DNA from: Chara braunii
Lineage: Eukaryota > Streptophyta > Charophyceae > Charales > Characeae
Assembly: GCA_003427395.1 (NCBI GenBank)
Contig: BFEA01000128.1
Location: forward strand, 1,215,855 to 1,255,902
DNA length: 40,048 bases
Reading direction: 5' to 3'
The notes below the pieces were generated by a model that worked only from the letters and a program-made list of their open reading frames with translations, ran no database searches and was not told where the DNA came from. Shown piece by piece: positions 27,208-38,430 of this stretch; the stretch's first letter is position 1, and each line of letters begins with the position of its first letter. The translations under genes and the position numbers were made by a program.

Positions 27208-27990
27208 GTCATTGTAACTTCACTGTGATTTGTTCTTGTGAAGTCTTCATTGTAACAATGGTTCTTATTGTTAATGAGGTTACCAACTCATATTGTTTCA
27301 ATTGGTATGACTAAATGTTTTAATATCGTATAAATTATTATTTATTTTCCTTACAGTTTGAAACATTTCTTCTACTATCTTAAGTTATATTCTGTATATA
27401 TGGCAGGAGAATGTCTTTTACGCTTGTGTTTTAAAGTTCCGTGAAAGGGGAAAAACCTTGCGTACAGTCACGAGTTGCTTATAACATGTTTCTTCGTTGA
27501 TGATATCAACATAAATGACGAAATGTGGTTCAATTTTAAGATTGTCGTAAAAAGGGTTTAATCCTGTTGAGTAACTTAAACTTAATACTCAGATCCGCGT
27601 ATTATGCATACATTCATACAGTTTATTATCGAAGGCAAAACCTCAGGAGTCAGTATGACCGCGACCTAAATTGAGTTTTAAATCTTGGAATTATTATGGA
27701 CCCTCAAGTCATTAATATAATTGGGCAGACACGATACGTGTCCTACTTGGAAAGACATCAAAAAAATGTCTTCAAAAGGGGCGCCGCTCATTCCTCTATG
27801 GGGTTAGTCTGACATAAGTCTGTGAGATCCAAAGAAGGAACTCATTCGGAAATGTTGAAGTTTTGAAAGATATCTTTGCATCGATGGTAACATGGAAGTC
27901 AATATTTTCATTTGGAATATGGGTCAATTCTGTATATTTTGAAAGATCTCTGGGACGTGTGTCTGGCTGAGCCGTGATCGGGACTTGGAG
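27208..27990. other. No recognisable gene
   Basis: AT-rich sequence without motif, apart from short inverted stretches. Confidence 0.4.
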
Positions 27991-28203
27991 AGCATGACCC
28001 CTAAGTGGTAATTTGACGATGACCCTTGTTCATCCACTAAGTGGCAACCTGACGATGAAACAATTATTTTTATGGTTTTTTAATGAACATCGTTCATCCA
28101 CGAAATGACAACCTGAGAAGGATGAAAATGTTTTGATGATGAATTTTTTGGTATTATTAAATTGAACATCGTTCATCCACTTCAAGAGGTCAGTCTGAGA
28201 GAC
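27991..28203 (+). repeat. Short hairpin array, four units
   Basis: Units built on CATCGTTCATCCAC…GRCAACCTGA have CATCCAC at 28031, 28095 and 28174, with a degenerate one at 27991. Unit hairpins include CCAC-TAA-GTGG and, in the last unit, CAGTCT-GAG-AGACTG. Confidence 0.6.
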
Positions 28204-29096
28204 TGAAGTTATCAAGCCTATGGTGGAAAATTGACATCGTTGGGACGTAACTCCCAGCGTGGGCAGTTGACCAAGTATAACCAGACATCGGACCTTCCGA
28301 TTTTGGCCTGGAGTTGAAACCTGAGGGGTGGCCACCCTGGTGAAGGAATCAACTCAGGTAGTTATCGGAGGGGTTGGATGTAGTGTTTTGAAATATTTGA
28401 AATTTTTAATGATAGGACTTACGCGTCATTGTGCAACCAATACGGGGACAACTGTTAATATAACAACACGGTGGGCAACATATTTGGTCTGATCAACCGG
28501 ACTATGGTGGGTTTAGACCAAGACCGCCGATCCCCTCACATTAGACTTCGGGTGGGACGGTAATATGGTTTCGGTTGAGATCCGCGTCCAAAGGGTTAGG
28601 TTCGCCGACTTTTCGGACAACCAACGAGGGTCTGGGAAGAAAGTCTAAAGATGCAGAAAAAATTATTATTGACTCTCTTGATAATTTTCACCATTGTAGT
28701 ACAATTCAGTATCCCCACCTTTGGTTCATTCAATTTGGATTGGGGTTTTCAGTATGTGGGAGACCCGGGTTAGAATTTGGGCAATGGTAGAATGTATCAA
28801 GGGAGGCAATGCGAATCTTGACCGCATCTCAATTCAGGTACTCGGATTTGGCTATCCATTTATCAAAGATGCGTCTTATTTTGGGAAAAGGGACTTGTCT
28901 TTTCTTTTAGAAGGAAACAGAAGTACATAAGATGTTTGTATTGTATCATATGTTCATTGGTGTTATTAATCATGTCAGATTTTTACCAGTTGATTTGATA
29001 ATGAGAAACGATCTAAGGAAAAATTGTATGAACGATCGTGATAAACGTCCTTAGTGACGGGGACGTCGCTTAATGAGGTCTGGGAACACTGTCGGA
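28204..29096. other. No recognisable gene
   Basis: Two overlapping short plus frames (28575-28790 and 28721-28930) have no family motif. No RNA gene is seen. Confidence 0.4.
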
Positions 29097-29122
29097 CCAA
29101 ATACCCTTACAAGGGTATTTGG
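29097..29122. repeat. 26-bp palindrome, 12-bp perfect arms
   Basis: The left arm CCAAATACCCTT is exactly inverted after the two bases AC. It shares the ATACCCTT/AAGGGTAT core with 25412-25429. Confidence 0.85.
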
Positions 29123-29817
29123 CCATGTTGTTACATTCGACACACTGATCGCACCGACCGCCATGACGAAGTTGGTCTGAACTTAAAAGTGTACGTGTTT
29201 TCTTGTGACATATTAAAACGATGTCCTCGACCATTGAGGCCGGGGCAAATCGGTGAAAAAATTTCGAGAGTATGTGCACGTGTTGTTATGACGAGCGCTG
29301 TAATCGTAAGGATCGGTAGTAATACCCTTCGACCGATAAGGCCGAGGGGTTGATTAGGTTAGTGATGTGTCGGGTACATCTACGATACTCACTGCGACTT
29401 GGGATGGTACCTGTCTATCTACCTGTACTGAGCCTTTAAAAATGCTAATTTTTGTCTTTTTCTGCTCAACCTTAGATACCCGGCACATCTGCCTCTAATT
29501 GGTGTGGTACCGGCCTACTTGCTACTTGAGTGTTTCTGTTCCTCTCAAGTGTCGTAGACCTCTTTCCCCGCCACTTGAGCGTTTTCCCCGCCTCGACCCT
29601 CAATGTCATGGCTACAGGTAAGTACCAGCCTTCGGGCCTTCAAATCAACCAAGTGCCATTGAGGGTCACACACACACTCAAGCCGACAAGCACTCAGACT
29701 GGGCTTGCAGACCAGCAAGCGTCCGCAAGCACACAAATTTAGAAATGGGCTCGGGCCACTAGGCGGACCAAGCCTCACTACGCTACAAATACCTGAGTTG
29801 CTCCTTTTCAAATCGAA
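29123..29817. other. No recognisable gene
   Basis: It contains a repeated CTCGACCATTGAGGCCGGGG / TTCGACCGATAAGGCCGAGG unit (29228 and 29328) and a lone ACAGGTAAGT at about 29616. No coding motif. Confidence 0.4.
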
Positions 29818-30010
29818 GTAGGAGCTAGCTCGGTGGGTTTCAGTATGGATTGACAATCAAGTGACTTGGGGATCGAATCCATCCGACCCTAAGCTAGCTT
29901 CTTTTTGGTGAGGAGATCAACTACAGTTTACCCCGTGATCGGACGACCGAGACTTGAACCCGCGACCTCAGTTCTAAGAGTGGTCAAATTTCGTTAGTTA
30001 GTTGAAGCAT
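29818..30010. repeat. Pair of tRNA-like units facing each other
   Basis: Plus strand 29820-29890 has TAGCTCGGTGGG and GGGATCGAATCC (A- and B-box-like). Minus strand 30010-29945 has GCGGGTTCAAGTCTCGG as a B box with a weak A box. Neither gives a normal anticodon arm. A T-rich run follows at 30064-30146. Confidence 0.5.
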
Positions 30011-30063
30011 TGAGTCTCTCCCCGACACTTGGCACGTTAGGGAAGTTAGACTGTTCGATTCTG

Positions 30064-30146
30064 TTTTTTTTTATGTCTATTTCTTAGTCTTATTTTTTTT
30101 ATTTTTTATTTTTTTATTTCTTGTTTTTTTATTTCTTATTTTTGGT
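30064..30146 (-). repeat. T-rich (ATTTTT)n run
   Basis: It is the minus-strand counterpart of the (AAAAAT)n tails near 24.3 and 24.7 kb. It may be the tail of a minus-strand retroposon. Confidence 0.5.
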
Positions 30147-31009
30147 ATTCCTCACTATTCGCGTATCTATGACCGATAGTTACTTCGAACGAATCTGCCG
30201 TAGAATCCAGGGCGGATTCATTCCAGGGTCGCCATAGACATTCCTCTACAGTAGCGAACTTCGAGCATGGTTGGTCTGCCCGTGCCTGACATCCGGTATA
30301 CGAGGACTCGGTCGGAGCCGGGGAGGAGCAAGGTAAGGCGCATGCAGAACATGAATGAACGACACCTGGAAACGTGACGCGCAATTCAACTCATGGGTTT
30401 GTGAGGTGGAACGAGCAAGATGGAGGAAGGGGGAGAACACGCATGCTGCTAAGAAAGGAAAAGGACTCACGACTGATGGAGATGGCCGCGCAGAGAGCAT
30501 GGGGGAAGATCGAGAGGGGGTTGAAAGCGCGGAGGAAAAGGATGGTCGCTCGGTAGAAGGAGGTGCGAGGGGAGGTAGCGCAAGCATGCAAGAACGGAGA
30601 TGGCATGCGGGGAGAAGAGGCAAAATTGCGCAGTGAAGGTAACAACATGGCGGCGAGCGGAAGAAGGAGAAGTGTCAGAGGAAGGAGGAAAATGCTGTGA
30701 AGAAGGATGAGAAAAATAATAGACAAAGGGAAGAAGAAGAAGAAGAAGAAGAAGAAGAAGAAGAAGAAGAAGAAGAAGAAGAAGAAAAAGAAAAAGAAAA
30801 AGGAGGAGGAGGATAGAGGAAGGGACGATACTCACTTGGCTATATCTCCGCTGATTACCATAGGCAAAGGCAGTCTCGGTGAGCTGCCCATCATGACGAG
30901 ATGCGAGCTTGTACCTGTCGTGCCCCGTGCTATGGTCATGGTATGTCGCACATTGTGATGGATCGGGAAACGTCCGTGAGACGGTAACGGCGACGACGAA
31001 GAGAGAGCG
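30147..31009. other. Purine-rich stretch without a gene
   Basis: G/A-rich on the plus strand with a (GAA)n microsatellite at 30730-30816. The long minus-strand open frame across it (31306-30467) is low-complexity Ser/Leu/Pro and an artefact of this bias. Confidence 0.5.
30730..30816 (+). repeat. (GAA)n microsatellite
   Basis: About 18 uninterrupted AAG triplets, then GAAAAA and GGA variants. Confidence 0.9.
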
Positions 31010-31110
31010 CAACAGGTAAGTCTCCAACCCCACGACTGGCCTCTCGCTACTTCCATCGATAGGATGGGCAAATTCGAATGAATTTAGCGCTAGAATATGA
31101 GACTGTACAC
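31010..31110 (+). repeat. Distant copy of the CAG|GTAAGT / GAATGAAT module
   Basis: CAACAGGTAAGTCTCCAAC at 31014, then CT-CGCTAC-TCCAT-GATA and CGAATGAAT at 31075, aligns in order with 22366-22441. The hairpin after it (GCGCTAGAATATGAG) is degraded. Confidence 0.7.
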
Positions 31111-31990
31111 TACGAGTACGTGGGTGTGTATGTGTGTGCATACGCGTCCGAGTAGGTGAGTGTGTGAGTGTGTAGGAGAGAAAGCGAGAGAGCGGAGAGA
31201 GGGGAAGAGATCGAGAGCAATCCACGGAGAGAGAGCAAGAGAGAGAGAAAGAAAGAGAAAATGAAGACAAACACTTACCTCGACGAGAGGTGAGCTCGAT
31301 AGGCAAAGTGGAGGACTACTAGCATGATTTACCGAACACAACGTACCCTTAGTTTGACTGTACCAGACCCGAAAGATAGCTTGGATACATTTGTCAGCTT
31401 TGGTTTATTATTGATATTATTATTTCTCTTATCCTTGTTTTAATATTATTATCATTTATTATTTTATTATTTTATTATTATTTATATTATAGCGATGAGT
31501 ACGGCTATGTCTATGAGCGAGCAAGGAAGAAAAGCATTGCGCGGGTGATTGAGGAACGGGCGCGCGATAGGTAAGAGCATGTATGGAGCTAAGGGGGAAA
31601 GGACAAACTTGAACTTACCTGATCTTGCAGTCAATGTTGGCGACGTTCGGGGGGTGCAGACGATGATGCCTGTCACCTGCTCTCAGCTTTAACACCCTCA
31701 TCCCGTAGGTGTCGGGGAGAATGGATGCTGCATTGTCGTGGTGGCGTCTTAGTGTCCGCACTCACAATGACATGTTTTATTTGTCTTCGCTGGTGTCACG
31801 ACTTAGTAAGGAGCGGTAGTGCAGGTGGCCCGGCCCTGCTCCGGCTGCCTATCATCTGCGAAGGCGGAGGCTTGTGGCATGCTTGATGGCTCTGCCGATG
31901 AAGTCTGAGAAGGGAAAAACATAAATGGAAAGCAAAGGCAATCGGAAAAAGGAAGAGAACCCAAGGGTTAACAACTATCTAAAAGCATGT
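31111..31990. other. No recognisable gene
   Basis: GT- and GA-rich microsatellite-like sequence to 31270, a TTATTA-rich stretch at about 31405-31490, then mixed sequence without motif. Confidence 0.4.
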
Positions 31991-31994
31991 GTGT

Positions 31995-32540
31995 TGTGAT
32001 TAGTATGAGCCTGCCGTCGACGCTCATGCTGAAGGGTGGCCCCCAAAGAAAGATGAGAGGGAAGTAAGGAAAAAGAGGAAGAAGAAAGACAAAAAGAATT
32101 CATTATGGGAAGGGTCTCCATTGAAGCTTCGGCCAAAGGGCGGCCCGATGTTGAAAACTTCGAACCAAGAAAGGAATAAGAAGAGAAAGGAAAAGGAGCC
32201 AGGAGTGGTAGGGATCGAAGAGCCACTGTCGAGGTCTAGGCAAAAGGGTGACTGACCTTGAAGGAGTTAAAAAATATGAAAGAGGATGAAGTGAAAGAGG
32301 AGTAAATAAGGGCTTCCATTGAAGCCCATGTTGAAGGCTGGCTCGAAAGGCCTAAAAGTTTGACTAGTCGAAAAATACAGTAAAAAAAAGAGAAAGGTAG
32401 ATAAGCTGCATGTTGTTGCCCAGGGCCTCGGGAAGAAGGACGGTCCGACACCTAGGTTGAAAGGGGTAGTGGAGCCAAGGCCGCAAGGGTTCAAGTTGCA
32501 GTTGAGGCCTTCGGGCTGAAGGGCAACTCAAAGCGGAAGA
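31995..32540 (-). repeat. Tandem array of six 84-109-bp units with purine-rich spacers
   Basis: The GAAGGG-type anchor recurs at 32031, 32135, 32244, 32333, 32434 and 32518. Each unit has a GC-rich inverted part (for example GGCTTC-CATT-GAAGCC at 32311-32326, and GTTGAGGCCTTCGGGCTGAA) followed by a G/A-rich spacer. Units are diverged. Confidence 0.6.
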
Positions 32541-33151
32541 AATCAAACAAAAAAATTGTATGCATATGAATATCATGCTACACTAACGTGATGCACAATA
32601 CACAAGTGTAAGGATGGAGGAAAGCTAACAAATTATTAGTTTGTGGGCCATGATAATGTTAATGACGTGTGCATAGGAAGGAAGAGAAGGAGGAAGACGA
32701 CATGCCCAATGACCATAGTATTGCGGGGATGCCCTCGCGCAAAGAACGTCAACAACACAAAAGGGTTGGCCCACAACGGCACGTAGTAAAAAAAGTTCTA
32801 CGCGACATATGAGTGAACAAAACAAGTCACTGATGAGCGCATAAAGAACAACGAGGGCAGGTGATTGTACGTAAACGATGTCTGGAGTCGACACAATTAT
32901 GGAAATACGGGGTACACAGAGAAAAGATTATTCGTCGAGCACGACGAAAGCACAACGAAACCATTATAACTAAAGATATAAATAAAGATAGATATAGTGT
33001 CGAAAAAGTGAAAATAAGGCCTCAACCATATATATCGCTCTTCGTTTCTAGTGTACAGCTAGAGAGACTCACGTGTTTTCTTTTTCTTTATTTGATTTTT
33101 TTTCCTTCGGCCTCTCATCTCATGGCAAGCGCACCACAAAGTGGATTGATG
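32541..33151. other. No recognisable gene
   Basis: Mixed sequence. A 101-codon plus frame (32861-33166) and an 89-codon minus frame show no motif. Confidence 0.4.
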
Positions 33152-33218
33152 ACGGAAATAGCTTAATGGTGGAGTATAGCCTTGCCAAGGCTAAGGTTGA
33201 GGGTTCATAATTCTTCCT
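33152..33218 (+). pseudogene. tRNA-Gly(GCC) pseudogene, mitochondrial type
   Basis: CGGAAATAGCTTAATGGTGG, then the anticodon arm TAGCC-TTGCCAA-GGCTA (33177-33193, anticodon GCC at 33184-33186), then AAGGTTGAGGGTTCATAA. D-arm, anticodon arm and the 5' half of the T-arm are those of plant mitochondrial trnG-GCC. The 3' half of the T stem (TTCTT where CCCTC is expected) and the acceptor 3' strand are decayed. It is probably a nuclear copy of mitochondrial DNA; I see no other organellar sequence beside it. Confidence 0.75.
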
Positions 33219-36200
33219 GGATTTGGTATTATCAGTCATGTGGTTTCTACTTTTTCCAGAAAGTATGTGTTTGTCTATTTGGGCATGGTTTATGGTGCGC
33301 CGTGTGAGACGTATTTCGTCGATATTGGACGCCGACTGAAGGCAGATACGAAGTGCAGCAAGATCATAAGAGGGGCACCAGTCAAGGCAACTTCGTTGCG
33401 AGTTCGAAAATAAAAGACAACACCATAAAGACTCAGGATCCAACATCATAATAAAAGACTACCTTCATAATTCACTCCAAGCATGCTCAGACTAAGTAGT
33501 AGTCGTCTTACTCACTGTCAGAGTTCAAACAAAGCCTTGAACACCTTCCTCCATTTCGGCGATAGTATAGTCATCTTCCCTGTACAAGGAAGAATGACAA
33601 CACCTTACTATGGACCAGGAACATTATTTCGGCATGAGTCTCACTACCGACTACAGGACTTAACTATACCCTCTTAAAGTCTATTAGGCAATGATATCAA
33701 TCTACTTTGCAATTTTCCAAAGAACAGGTTCAACATGCTGACCTCCCTCAAGAGAATTCCTTCTCTTCAAAGGTTGGTCACTCCATTCACCTTCGGTCTC
33801 ATGCCGAAGGTGGATTTCATATAGTTTTTCTATCTTTTTTTGAAAAAAACAATTCATAAACATATACAAACAGACACAAACAGTCACTAAACAATCAATA
33901 TATATATACATAACAAGTTTAAACTTTGCTCAACCAAGAATAAAACATACAATGATACGTCACTTGAAACATACATCATTCATTCCCACATACAATCATT
34001 CATACTAAGTCATACACATTTACCATAGTGCGAATAAATACTTTTATTATTTTTTTATATAATACTGAAATTCGAGGAGTCGAGATGTTCTCAAGTGGAC
34101 ACTTACATACTCCAATTATATTGAGTAACCAATCGATAAAAATATGAGTCTATAATTAGACTCTTTATGCATTGATTCTTAAATCTAATTCGTTATCGTA
34201 CTCTATCATATACAACCTCAAACGAGTACCTAGTTTTCACGTAGATGACCTAATATTACATTTACTATACTATTTATCCCTAGTGATTAGTAAGTCACTA
34301 AGTGTATAATTAACCTGTATCTCATGATCTTGTAAGGGTCAAATTATACTTTCAATAAGCAACCTCATCAATCAGACTCTATATCAGATTAACATAATAT
34401 TTTAATTAGACTTTTACTACATAGTTGACCTCCTAGTTGTCAACACAACTAAGCACAGTATCACTCACGTTATTTTATTTATCTATTCATACCATTTCTC
34501 AATATGACTATAATTGGGGTTTTAAGGCTACGATGTCGTATATACCTTAAGCTTTGCCCGTCGAAAATGTATGTTAAATATCAAGACCCCTTTTGAAATA
34601 TTCGACAGACCTTAATATGCAATAGTCCACTACCACTTAAATGTACCTATCATACAGAAGTGCATGACCTTTTACCATTACAACTTTACGAATTAGCTAA
34701 CTCTTAAGTAAATATCATCATCATCAGATCATTTTAATTAAAGTCTTGGAGAGGACACTTATCTCAAGCAGATAATCATAGATTCATATTCTACACGATA
34801 CAACCTTAAAAGTTAGACAACCGTCGAGAGACCGAGTCAACCATTATGACATATATCACATAGCTCTAAAAATTGAATGATCGATAAATCCTGTAAGCAA
34901 TGACTGATATGGTTAGTTTAATTTGTAATCTTATAGTCAGGCTGTATGACGCATGACCTCGGGAAGACACATGGTCTTCAAGTAGGTAGCGTAGCAGCTA
35001 TACCATCCTTCAGGGTTCAAGAAGTTTACTCAGCATTCGCATATATCATCAAACTTCAAAAGGGAACAAAACAATACGTATCATCTTTCTTTCACTACCC
35101 TAGCAGGGATCCTTTCTCGTCACTCAGAGAAAGGTACTATGAGACATCGAGGAGATTCAATCTCTCTTACACTTCGGACAGTGACCCAGATCAGGGATTT
35201 AAACCTTATTAGAACAAGCGCTTTAGTCAGGCTAGCTGAGGGTAAGCAACATCTGAACCCACTATGGTCGAAGTTGAGGCATCGTGGTCAGTCATCGGGT
35301 CGCTTCATTTCAAAGTCCACGGAAATAGGACGTGCTCACGAAAGGTAGACATTACGATCTACTACTTCAATTTACTTTAATAGTCTCAGCTTATTATGAG
35401 CAATCATGATGCTATAACTATCATAATAGATTCAAAGCGCATTGAGGATATACCACAATAGTGACCAGTGAATATAGTGTCATCCTACTTGTCAATCCGT
35501 CATTGACATTCTAGGTTAAGCAATAGATAAAAGACCTTTCAAGATAATAATTCAAAAAGGTGAAAAAACTCGGATCAAGGCAAAAGATAACATCAGAGAT
35601 GATAAGTAAACTTGCATTCGGGTGGTTTGAAAGCATATGAATGTAATATTACGAAGATCATCCTCCGTCCGAACTGACAATGTTGCCTACAGTCTAATGG
35701 GAATATAGTGTAACAACTTACCGCTAACATGAACGTTCGACTGATGATTTAAATAGAGGTGGATGTAGATGTAAAAATCACAAGATATGTTGAACAACAT
35801 GACTTGATGGGCATAAAGGATTATAAGTCATCTCGTAGTTGCGAAACTCTCATACCATGTTTCAATGACTATCATATCACCCTCTCCTAAGGGTTCCCTC
35901 CTTTCATTCTTGCATCCTCAATCCCACTCTTTGTTGTTGACTCGATTGACACTAGCAGATCACATTGGGTCATAAGGTATAAGAACGTAAAATAATCATA
36001 GGACCGAGCGCTCCTTACTTCGTATATAAGCTCAAGGAGAAGGCAATTAAGCTACTCGTAGCAGTCCCTTCTAAATAATTTAGCGCGAAAAGAATTGTGC
36101 ACCAGGACCCACGAACCTTACAATATACATGTTATCTCGTTGACCCTACTATCGATACAAACCAAGGATGTAGAGAGTTTTCTTCCTTGTAAGGTGGTAA

Positions 36201-36832
36201 GCAATGCACTGAATAGATAGTTCAATCATACAAGGAACGAAATTTCGTCATAACCCTACAACTTAGATATGACTAAGGAGATACAAAAAAGAAAGTCGTG
36301 TAAAAGTAAGGTTGACCAAGTTAGTCTATACTACCTAAAGATAAATAGAATAGTTAGTCACACACCTATTTCTCCTTGACCCTTGATAATTTTTAAGAGC
36401 ATCAATGTAGTCGTTAATTTCCTAACTACTCAAGTCGACACAAGAGGTTATACGGATGAATGCCTCGAGTATGTAAACTGAAGGAAGGATACAACATACA
36501 CAGATACCTCCTTGAAGTCGTTCACTAACCTAACTTCTAACTTCTATGTAAAGAATCTCATTCACTAGCCGGCGTAAACTTCTAATTATCTTATACTTTA
36601 GTTCGTTCTTCTAAGGACGTTGGTAGGTAGTCAAAGTCCCTAACAACATGACCGTTGCAGGTACAATTGATATAACTGCACACCTTTCCAAGTGCATCAA
36701 TCCCTATTCGACATAATTTCAACCCGCATATCACAGACGATATCAGTTTGATTAAAGGTTGTCGTTTTGTCATGATCATCGTCTTACCATACCCGAGTCC
36801 GTTCACTAAGGATCTCGGCTGGAAAGCGAGAT
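33219..36832 (-). other. Non-coding interior, partly of a PBS-bearing LTR element
   Basis: AT-rich sequence with no open frame above about 110 codons on either strand and no gag or pol motif. The right part (running left from 36832) must be the leader and interior of the element whose PBS is at 36833. Its left limit is not visible. It holds hairpins such as the one at 33788-33812 and GAGTCTA-TAAT-TAGACTC near 34146. Confidence 0.45.
33788..33812. repeat. 9-bp perfect hairpin
   Basis: CACCTTCGG-TCTCATG-CCGAAGGTG. Confidence 0.7.
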
Positions 36833-36849
36833 CCCCGGCAACGGCGCCA
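36833..36849 (-). other. Primer-binding site for tRNA-Asp
   Basis: The minus strand reads TGGCGCCGTTGCCGGGG, complementary to the 3' end of tRNA-Asp. This PBS is common in plant Ty3/gypsy elements of the Athila type. It lies two bases inside the LTR that starts (plus strand) TGTCGGACGC at 36852. Confidence 0.88.
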
Positions 36850-36851
36850 CC

Positions 36852-37265
36852 TGTCGGACGCAGCGGTCCCACACCAAGACGCAAAGTGTTTTCAGTGTCG
36901 GACCTCGCGGTTGCATCACGCAAGAGTTTTAGAAGCGTTTCAGCGAAAGACCAACTCCGACCGTGCGCGCCAGCTATACCTCTGGCAGCTCCCTGCGTCT
37001 GGATAGAGGTCCCGCGAGGTACAACTCACCTCCACATGCGGGAGTTGTCACCATCCCTTAGATGGACGTATCCCTGCTGAGCTACTCACTCATGTGCGAA
37101 GGTTCTTACTTGCAATCGCAGAGGTATTCAACCGAGGGCGTTTGCTCGATCGCTGTAGCATAGGCATACGGGCGGTTGAACGCCTAAGGCTGACTTGTAT
37201 ATGTGTCGGGCATCTGGGCGCTGATCTCCCGGACCGACTTACAATTCAGGTCCACTCGATTGACG
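36852..37265 (-). mobile_element. 5' LTR (inner part), subfamily A
   Basis: It begins TGTCGGACGCAGCGGTCCC next to the PBS and contains GGGAGTTGTCACCATCCC, TGCAATCGCAGAGGTA and GATCGCTGTAGCATAGGCAT, shared with the other three copies. It is closest to the fragment at 38224-38430 (both have AGCATAGGCATACG then GAACGCCT). The outer end is not defined; TATAAATA at about 37291 may belong to it. Confidence 0.75.
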
Positions 37266-37300
37266 AACGTTCGCGCATTCTACGCTTTGAATATAAATAG

Positions 37301-37702
37301 TTTTAATATGTATGACTCATAACCTGTTCCTTTTTCCGGAGCAGGATCCCCTCAATACTTGAATTATCAGGGATCGCTCGTAAGTTATATACCCTATTCT
37401 ACCTAGTGATTAAATACATTCAATGTATCTTTTATGAAAACCTCCTTACCATATCATAGATACATATGAAATGGAATAAGATACGGAATAATTAGGCAAG
37501 GAGATGTCACATACACTTAATACTTTCACACAAACAGTCATAATTCATCAGAGAAAACATAGGCCGTTGACCTTTCAAACATAGTATAGATGGAATGAAC
37601 ATAAAATAAATAAGGTTTTTCGCCTTAGCAATAATTTTAATCTGCTTAATAATCAGGGAAAAACACAAGGCTGGGTACTCAAACAGAGTGTATAAATCGC
37701 GT
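37301..37702. other. No recognisable gene
   Basis: AT-rich, perhaps the outer part of the LTR starting at 36852. A 72-codon minus frame (37507-37725) has no motif. Confidence 0.35.
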
Positions 37703-38150
37703 TGTCGAGCGCATTGATCCTGCACCGCACAAGGCAGCGTGGGACTCTCCCGGCCACGTCGCGCAGGAGTTGGTCTGTTCCTTCGTCACGAATATACATG
37801 GAGCTTCCGCAAGCGGCTCCGGCCGAGTGCGCCAACCATACCTCTCGCAAGCCCCTACGACAGGATAGGGCCTATGCGAAGCACGACTTACCTCCATCTT
37901 ACGGGAGCTGTCACCTCCCTTCGGTGGGCGTATCCCCGCCAAGCTACCAGTCCACCGTACGAAAGCTGATCAGTTGCAATCGCAGAGGTGGACCAGTCGA
38001 GGGTGTTTCTCGTTCGCTGTAGCATAGCGGGTACGCGCGGTATTACTCCTCTATCGAACCCGCACGCGAACCGACATCTTAGGGGGGCTGAAGTCCCAAG
38101 CGCGACTCGTCGCCGGTCGATTAGGATGCATCCCACACACCACGCACACA
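37703..38150 (-). mobile_element. LTR-like block, subfamily B, copy 2
   Basis: It begins TGTCGAGCGCATTGATCC and aligns to 16250-16665 over its length: CTCCCGGCC-CGTC, GCTCCGGC-GAGTGCGCCA, CCTCTCGC-AGCCCCTACGA, GGTGGGCGTATCCCC, CGTTCGCTGTAGCATAG, ATCGAACCCG. No PBS lies beside it. Confidence 0.7.
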
Positions 38151-38223
38151 CCACTATAAAGAACGTAAAAATAAAAACACGCACACGTACATATACACGA
38201 AACGACACAAAACAAACTCAAAA

Positions 38224-38430
38224 TCCCTTAGGTGGGCGTATCCCTGCTGAGCTACTGACACACGTGCGAAGGCTTTTACATGCAATCGCAGAGGTAGGCC
38301 AGCCGAGGGCGTTTTCTCGATCGCCGTAGCATAGGCATACGCGCGGTAGAACGCCTTAAGACTGACCCGTATGTCGAGCCCCGAGGTGCTAACTCTCAGG
38401 ATCGACTATCTAATCAGATCGACTTCTCGG
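38224..38430 (-). mobile_element. LTR fragment, subfamily A, truncated
   Basis: It starts abruptly at TCCCTTAGGTGGGCGTATCC, lacking the first roughly 220 bp of the LTR. It then follows the 36852 copy through TGCAATCGCAGAGGTA and GCATAGGCATACG. Confidence 0.65.

Noticed and set aside
30467-31306. 279-codon minus-strand open frame as a protein
   Set aside because: Low-complexity Ser/Leu/His runs produced by purine-rich repeats, including a poly-Leu stretch from the (GAA)n microsatellite.
33152-33218. Functional tRNA-Gly gene
   Set aside because: The acceptor 3' strand and the T-stem 3' strand do not pair, so it is scored as a pseudogene.
16250-37265. A single 21-kb LTR element with LTRs at 16250 and 36852
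   Set aside because: The two copies belong to different subfamilies (16250 matches 37703; 36852 matches 38224), and no coding interior or matching target duplication supports pairing them.
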